From contig JADMIG010000021.1 of assembly GCA_015478725.1 (NCBI GenBank), forward strand, positions 1-47,934: 47,934 nucleotides of DNA, written 5' to 3'. Under the pieces are notes generated by a model, which saw only the letters and a program-made list of their open reading frames with translations, did no database searches and had not been told where the DNA came from. The position numbers and the translations under genes were made by a program. Below, one piece after another: positions 45,135-47,934 of the stretch (position 1 is the stretch's first letter; each line of letters opens with the position of its first letter). The stretch is from Chloroflexota bacterium. Lineage in GTDB: Bacteria > Chloroflexota > Limnocylindria > Limnocylindrales > CSP1-4.

Positions 45135-46778
45135 GTGACGATCGAGCTGCAGTTCCTCGGCGCCGCGACGACGGTCACGGGCTCGCAGTACCTCCTGACG
45201 ACGGATCGCGCCCGGATCCTCATCGACTGCGGGATGTTCCAGGGAAGCCCGAACGAGTCGATCAGGAACCGGATCCCGCTCGCGTACGACCCGCGCGAGA
45301 TCGACGCGATCCTCCTCACCCATGCCCACCTCGACCACTGCGGGCTCATCCCGCACGTCGTGAAGGAGGGGTTCGGCGGCCCCATCTGGGCGACGCGTGG
45401 CACCGTCGAGCTCGCGACCCTCGTGCTGCTCGACTCGGGCAAGCTCCAGCAGGAGTTCGCGAAGCGCGACGCGCGCTGGGAGCGGCGACACCCGGACAGG
45501 GCCGCGGTCGAGGAGCGGCGCGATGAGACGAACCTCGAGGCCGCGGTCGAGCTGGCGGAGGCGGGCGAGCACGTCCCGACGACGATCGAGCCGGTCCTGG
45601 CGATCCCGGAGGACGCGGGCGGCCCGGGTGCGATCGGGACCGACGCGACCAGGGTCGTGCGCGCCCGCGACCCTGAGCACGCGCTCGTGGCCCAGCCGGC
45701 ACAACTCGACATCGACCTCGACGAGCCGCTCTATGACGAGCACGACGCTCGCGCGGCGCTCGCCTCGTTCCGCGGCATCGACTACGGGACGGAGATCGAC
45801 GTCGCGCCCGGGATCCATGCCACGTTCGTCGACGCCGGGCACATCCTCGGCTCGGCGATCATCCGGCTTCGGGTCGAGGGCGGACCGGGCAGCCCGGACA
45901 CGAGGATCGTCTTCTCCGGTGATCTCGGCCGGACCGGGACGCCGATCCTCCGCGACCCCACGGTCGTCACGGAGGCGGAGTACGTGCTCGTGGAGTCGAC
46001 GTACGGCGGCCGCGAGCACGAGCCGGGCGCCGAGTCCATCAGGATCCTCGCCGAGACCGTCCGGCTCGTCGCGGACCATGACGGCGTGCTCCTCGTCCCG
46101 TCATTCGCGATCGGGCGGACCCAGGAAGTCGTCTGGGAGCTCGATCGGTTGCTCGAGGCCGGGACGATCCCACCGCTGCCGCTCTACCTCGACTCGCCGA
46201 TGGCCTCGAAGGCGTCCGACGTGTATCGCCATCACCCGGACTACTACGACGCCGAGACGAAGGCGCTCCTCGATCGCGACGCATCGCCGCTCGATTACCC
46301 CCATCAGATCATCGTCAATGACATGGCGGCTTCCGAGGCGATCGCGAGGGCGCCACGGCCGTACATGATCGTCGCCTCGAACGGGATGCTGACGGGCGGA
46401 CGGGTCGTGGGACATCTGCGCCGCCTCATCGACGACCCTCACGCGATGCTCCTGTTCGTCGGCTATCAGGGCGTCGGGACGCTCGGCGCACATCTCCAGG
46501 CGGGTGCGACGACGGTGAAGCTCGATGGCGAAGTCCGGCACGTGCGCTGCCAGGTCCGCTCGATCAGCGGGTTCTCCGCCCACGCCGACGAGCCGGAACT
46601 CCTCGCCTGGCTGGCGAACTTCGGGCGCGGCCGGCGGCGAGGCGATCGCGGCTTTCCGAGACGCGTGTTCCTCGTCCACGGCGACCCGGACGCCCAGGTG
46701 GCCCTCGAGCCGAAGGTCCGCGCCCTTGGCTTCGAGACGGTCATCCCGCACTGGCACGAGCGCGCCACCCTCGACTGA
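45135..46778 (+). CDS. Metallo-beta-lactamase-fold RNA-processing exonuclease (beta-CASP family)
   Basis: 547 residues. The metallo-hydrolase core shows FLGAATTVTGSQYLL, LTHAHLDHCGLIPH (motif 2), VDAGHILGSA (motif 3) and VFSGDLGRTGTPILRDP (motif 4). The beta-CASP insert has ESTYGGREH, PSFAIGRTQEVVWEL and SNGMLTGGRVVGHLRR, then ISGFSAHAD. It resembles bacterial YSH1/CPSF73-type nucleases that cut or trim RNA. An acidic stretch of about 90 residues (from about 115) is inserted between motifs 2 and 3, longer than in usual members. The start is GTG, 20 bases after ctaA-ctaB. Confidence 0.92.
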   Translation: MTIELQFLGAATTVTGSQYLLTTDRARILIDCGMFQGSPNESIRNRIPLAYDPREIDAILLTHAHLDHCGLIPHVVKEGFGGPIWATRGTVELATLVLLDSGKLQQEFAKRDARWERRHPDRAAVEERRDETNLEAAVELAEAGEHVPTTIEPVLAIPEDAGGPGAIGTDATRVVRARDPEHALVAQPAQLDIDLDEPLYDEHDARAALASFRGIDYGTEIDVAPGIHATFVDAGHILGSAIIRLRVEGGPGSPDTRIVFSGDLGRTGTPILRDPTVVTEAEYVLVESTYGGREHEPGAESIRILAETVRLVADHDGVLLVPSFAIGRTQEVVWELDRLLEAGTIPPLPLYLDSPMASKASDVYRHHPDYYDAETKALLDRDASPLDYPHQIIVNDMAASEAIARAPRPYMIVASNGMLTGGRVVGHLRRLIDDPHAMLLFVGYQGVGTLGAHLQAGATTVKLDGEVRHVRCQVRSISGFSAHADEPELLAWLANFGRGRRRGDRGFPRRVFLVHGDPDAQVALEPKVRALGFETVIPHWHERATLD

Positions 46779-46784
46779 GCGCCC

Positions 46785-46886
46785 GCCGGATGCGGCGTGC
46801 CGGGTGCGGCGTGCCGGATGCGGAGTGCCCTGCCGGGTGTGGAGTGCCGGGTGCAGGTGCCGAGTGCCTGCCGGGTGTGGAGTGCC
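46785..46886. repeat. Degenerate 14-bp tandem repeat, intergenic
   Basis: Units of the form GCCGGGTGCGGAGT, about seven, some shortened (for example GCCCT and GCCGAGTGCCT), run from just after the ribonuclease stop. They do not fit a reading frame and look like a slippage-grown array. Confidence 0.8.
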
Positions 46887-46924
46887 GCCAACCGCGCGCC
46901 GCCCATTTAGCGCCGCGTTTGTGA

Positions 46925-46949
46925 CAGATGGCCCTCACCCGGGCATCTG
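46925..46949. terminator. Hairpin between convergent genes, possible terminator
   Basis: CAGATGGCCC and GGGCATCTG pair with a one-base bulge around TCACCC. It lies in the 247-base gap between the ribonuclease gene and the convergent aldolase gene, suited to stop both. No T-run is present. Confidence 0.4.
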
Positions 46950-47025
46950 ACAGCTTCCGGCCCCCCGCGAGTCGCGATCAGCCTTCGACAAACCGCGCGC
47001 AGCGTCCGGCCTCTCGCGAGCCGGA

Positions 47026-47826
47026 TCAACCGGCGCGCACCTCGCGCACCTCGCGGACGGCGGTGTCCGCCGCCGCGGCCATGAACCCGTAGTCAGCGCC
47101 CACGGTGACCCAGGCGTATCCCTGGTCGCGGCGCTGTCGCGCCTGGGCGGGCGACGCGGCCCACGCTCCGGCCGGAACGCCGGCGAGCCCCGCTCGTTCG
47201 ACGATCCGGGAGATCGCCGCCTCGACATCGGGATGGAAGATATCTCCGGTGTGGCCGAGGGCCGCGGCGAGGTCGTTCGGGCCCACGAGCAGGGTGTCGA
47301 CGCCCGGCACGGCAAGGATCGCGTCGAGGTCCTCGTACGCCTCGCGGGTCTCGATCTGGATGCAACACGTGATGAGCGCATTCGCCGCGGTCAGGTAGGT
47401 GGCCGTCCCGCGCCCGTAGCCGGAGGCGCGCCGCGGGGCGACGCCGCGGAGCCCGACCGGCGGGTAGCGGCACCAGGCGACGGCCCGCTCGACGTCCGCC
47501 ACGGTCCTGATCTGTGGCACGACCACCCCGGAGGCCCCTGCGTCGAGCGCGTGCATGATCCGAACCGGCTCGTTCGCGGCGACCCGGTAGAGGATCGGGA
47601 CGCCCACCGACCGCGTCGCGATGAGCATCCGGACGAGGTCGTCCGTCGCGACCGGGCCGTGCTCGCCGTCGGCGATGAGGACGTCGAAGCCGGCTCCCGC
47701 GATCACCTCGGTCGCGGTGGGGTCGAGCAGGGTGAGCCACGTCCCGACGGCGAGCCTGCCAGGGCCGATCCGCGCGTGGAAGTCTGGGACGAAGGGGAGG
47801 GGAGCGGCGGCGATCGAGTCGGTCAT
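47026..47826 (-). CDS. HpcH/HpaI-family aldolase
   Basis: 266 residues, a class II pyruvate aldolase fold. Seen: GTWLTLLDPTATEVIAGAGFDVLIADGEHGP, the RVAANEPVRIMHALDAGASGVVVPQI segment with the catalytic Arg, CRYPPVGLRGVAP, the metal-binding Glu in IQIETREAYEDLD and Asp in GVDTLLVGPNDLAAALG. Members cleave 4-hydroxy-2-oxoheptanedioate, 2-keto-3-deoxy sugars or similar 4-hydroxy-2-oxoacids, and the substrate cannot be chosen here. TAGACT six bases before the ATG indicates a leaderless message. Confidence 0.92.
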   Translation of the reverse strand: MTDSIAAAPLPFVPDFHARIGPGRLAVGTWLTLLDPTATEVIAGAGFDVLIADGEHGPVATDDLVRMLIATRSVGVPILYRVAANEPVRIMHALDAGASGVVVPQIRTVADVERAVAWCRYPPVGLRGVAPRRASGYGRGTATYLTAANALITCCIQIETREAYEDLDAILAVPGVDTLLVGPNDLAAALGHTGDIFHPDVEAAISRIVERAGLAGVPAGAWAASPAQARQRRDQGYAWVTVGADYGFMAAAADTAVREVREVRAG

Positions 47827-47832
47827 CGGCGC

Positions 47833-47838
47833 AGTCTA
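47833..47838 (-). promoter_or_regulatory. -10 element of a probable leaderless promoter
   Basis: TAGACT lies six bases before the aldolase ATG (47826). Only eight bases separate it from the -10 of the divergent gene. Confidence 0.45.
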
Positions 47839-47846
47839 GCCTGCGG

Positions 47847-47852
47847 TACCGT
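47847..47852 (+). promoter_or_regulatory. -10 element of a probable leaderless promoter
   Basis: TACCGT in the context GCGGTACCGT lies seven bases before the ATG at 47860. Confidence 0.4.
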
Positions 47853-47859
47853 TGACGCC

Positions 47860-47934
47860 ATGCCGTCCGATTCCGCTTTGCCTGCCGGCCGCCGCGGCCC
47901 CACGCCGCCTGCCGGCCGCCGCGGCCCCACGCCG
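47860..47934 (+). CDS. Start of a gene cut by the window end
   Basis: Twenty-five codons from ATG 47860 to the window edge, in frame throughout: MPSDSALPAGRR then a Gly-Pro-Thr-Pro run repeated. Positions 47881-47907 and 47908-47934 are exact 27-base copies encoding PAGRRGPTP twice. The basic, proline-rich opening looks like a disordered N-terminus. The function is unknown because the rest is outside the window. Confidence 0.5.
   Translation, partial: MPSDSALPAGRRGPTPPAGRRGPTP
47881..47934 (+). repeat. Two exact 27-bp tandem repeats at the window end
   Basis: Identical units at 47881-47907 and 47908-47934, in the reading frame of the partial gene. The array may continue beyond the window. 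Confidence 0.9.

Overview
The window is a dense, very GC-rich bacterial chromosome segment: about 45 protein genes, no RNA genes found, no CRISPR and no insertion sequences. The gene complement suggests a high-GC member of the Chloroflexota (Limnocylindria/Ellin6529-like) living aerobically. The main clues are a fused CtaA-CtaB haem A assembly protein, a TrpB2-type tryptophan synthase beta chain, a class 1B PyrD with PyrK, a poxvirus-type topoisomerase IB, and many Thr/Pro/Ser-rich surface proteins. The phylum is an inference from gene content, not a database result.

Layout. 1-6.1 kb: a beta-lactamase-fold serine hydrolase, a small possible DNA-binding protein, a membrane GGDEF/HD-GYP protein coupled to a surface protein, and topoisomerase IB. 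6.1-8.8 kb: acetate uptake (satP) and activation (acs). 9.1-10.9 kb: a YVTN beta-propeller protein converging on a PPOX-family flavin/F420 protein. 10.9-17.1 kb: a complete CUT1-type ABC importer (two permeases, Tat lipoprotein, ATPase) with an MmgE/PrpD enzyme inserted between permease and ATPase. 17.3-20.5 kb: a ChrB-N protein plus MFS carrier, divergent from a COG4280-like membrane protein and a small membrane protein. 20.5-23.8 kb: a short citrate-synthase-fold lyase with a type III CoA-transferase, and a SIS-domain sugar isomerase. 23.9-27.1 kb: trpB2-lipB-galT-like operon. 27.2-30.7 kb: ECF sigma factor, large anti-sigma factor and a double-psi beta-barrel protein.

30.7-42.1 kb is a pyrimidine biosynthesis region in two blocks. 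Block one is pyrR-pyrB-pyrC plus an FAD oxidoreductase, behind a PyrR-binding hairpin and a short leader ORF coupled to pyrR. Block two is three uncharacterised genes followed by pyrK-pyrD-pyrE and a lipoprotein. A PLP amino-acid decarboxylase lies antisense between them. carAB and pyrF are not in the window. 42.1-47.9 kb holds a thioredoxin-fold lipoprotein divergent from ctaA-ctaB, a beta-CASP ribonuclease-type MBL protein, an HpaI-family aldolase and the first 25 codons of a further gene.

Two modes of translation initiation seem to coexist. Genes inside operons mostly use ATGA/GTGA overlaps or a Shine-Dalgarno sequence. About ten genes at the head of a transcript instead have a TAnnnT (-10-like) hexamer 6-8 nt before the start codon and usually no Shine-Dalgarno, as expected for leaderless mRNAs. 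I used this to choose several starts. Very long antisense reading frames, a by-product of the base composition, were left out. No gene-free stretch exceeds 300 bases: the longest are 8814-9092, with a candidate acs promoter, and 46779-47025, with a degenerate tandem repeat and a hairpin.
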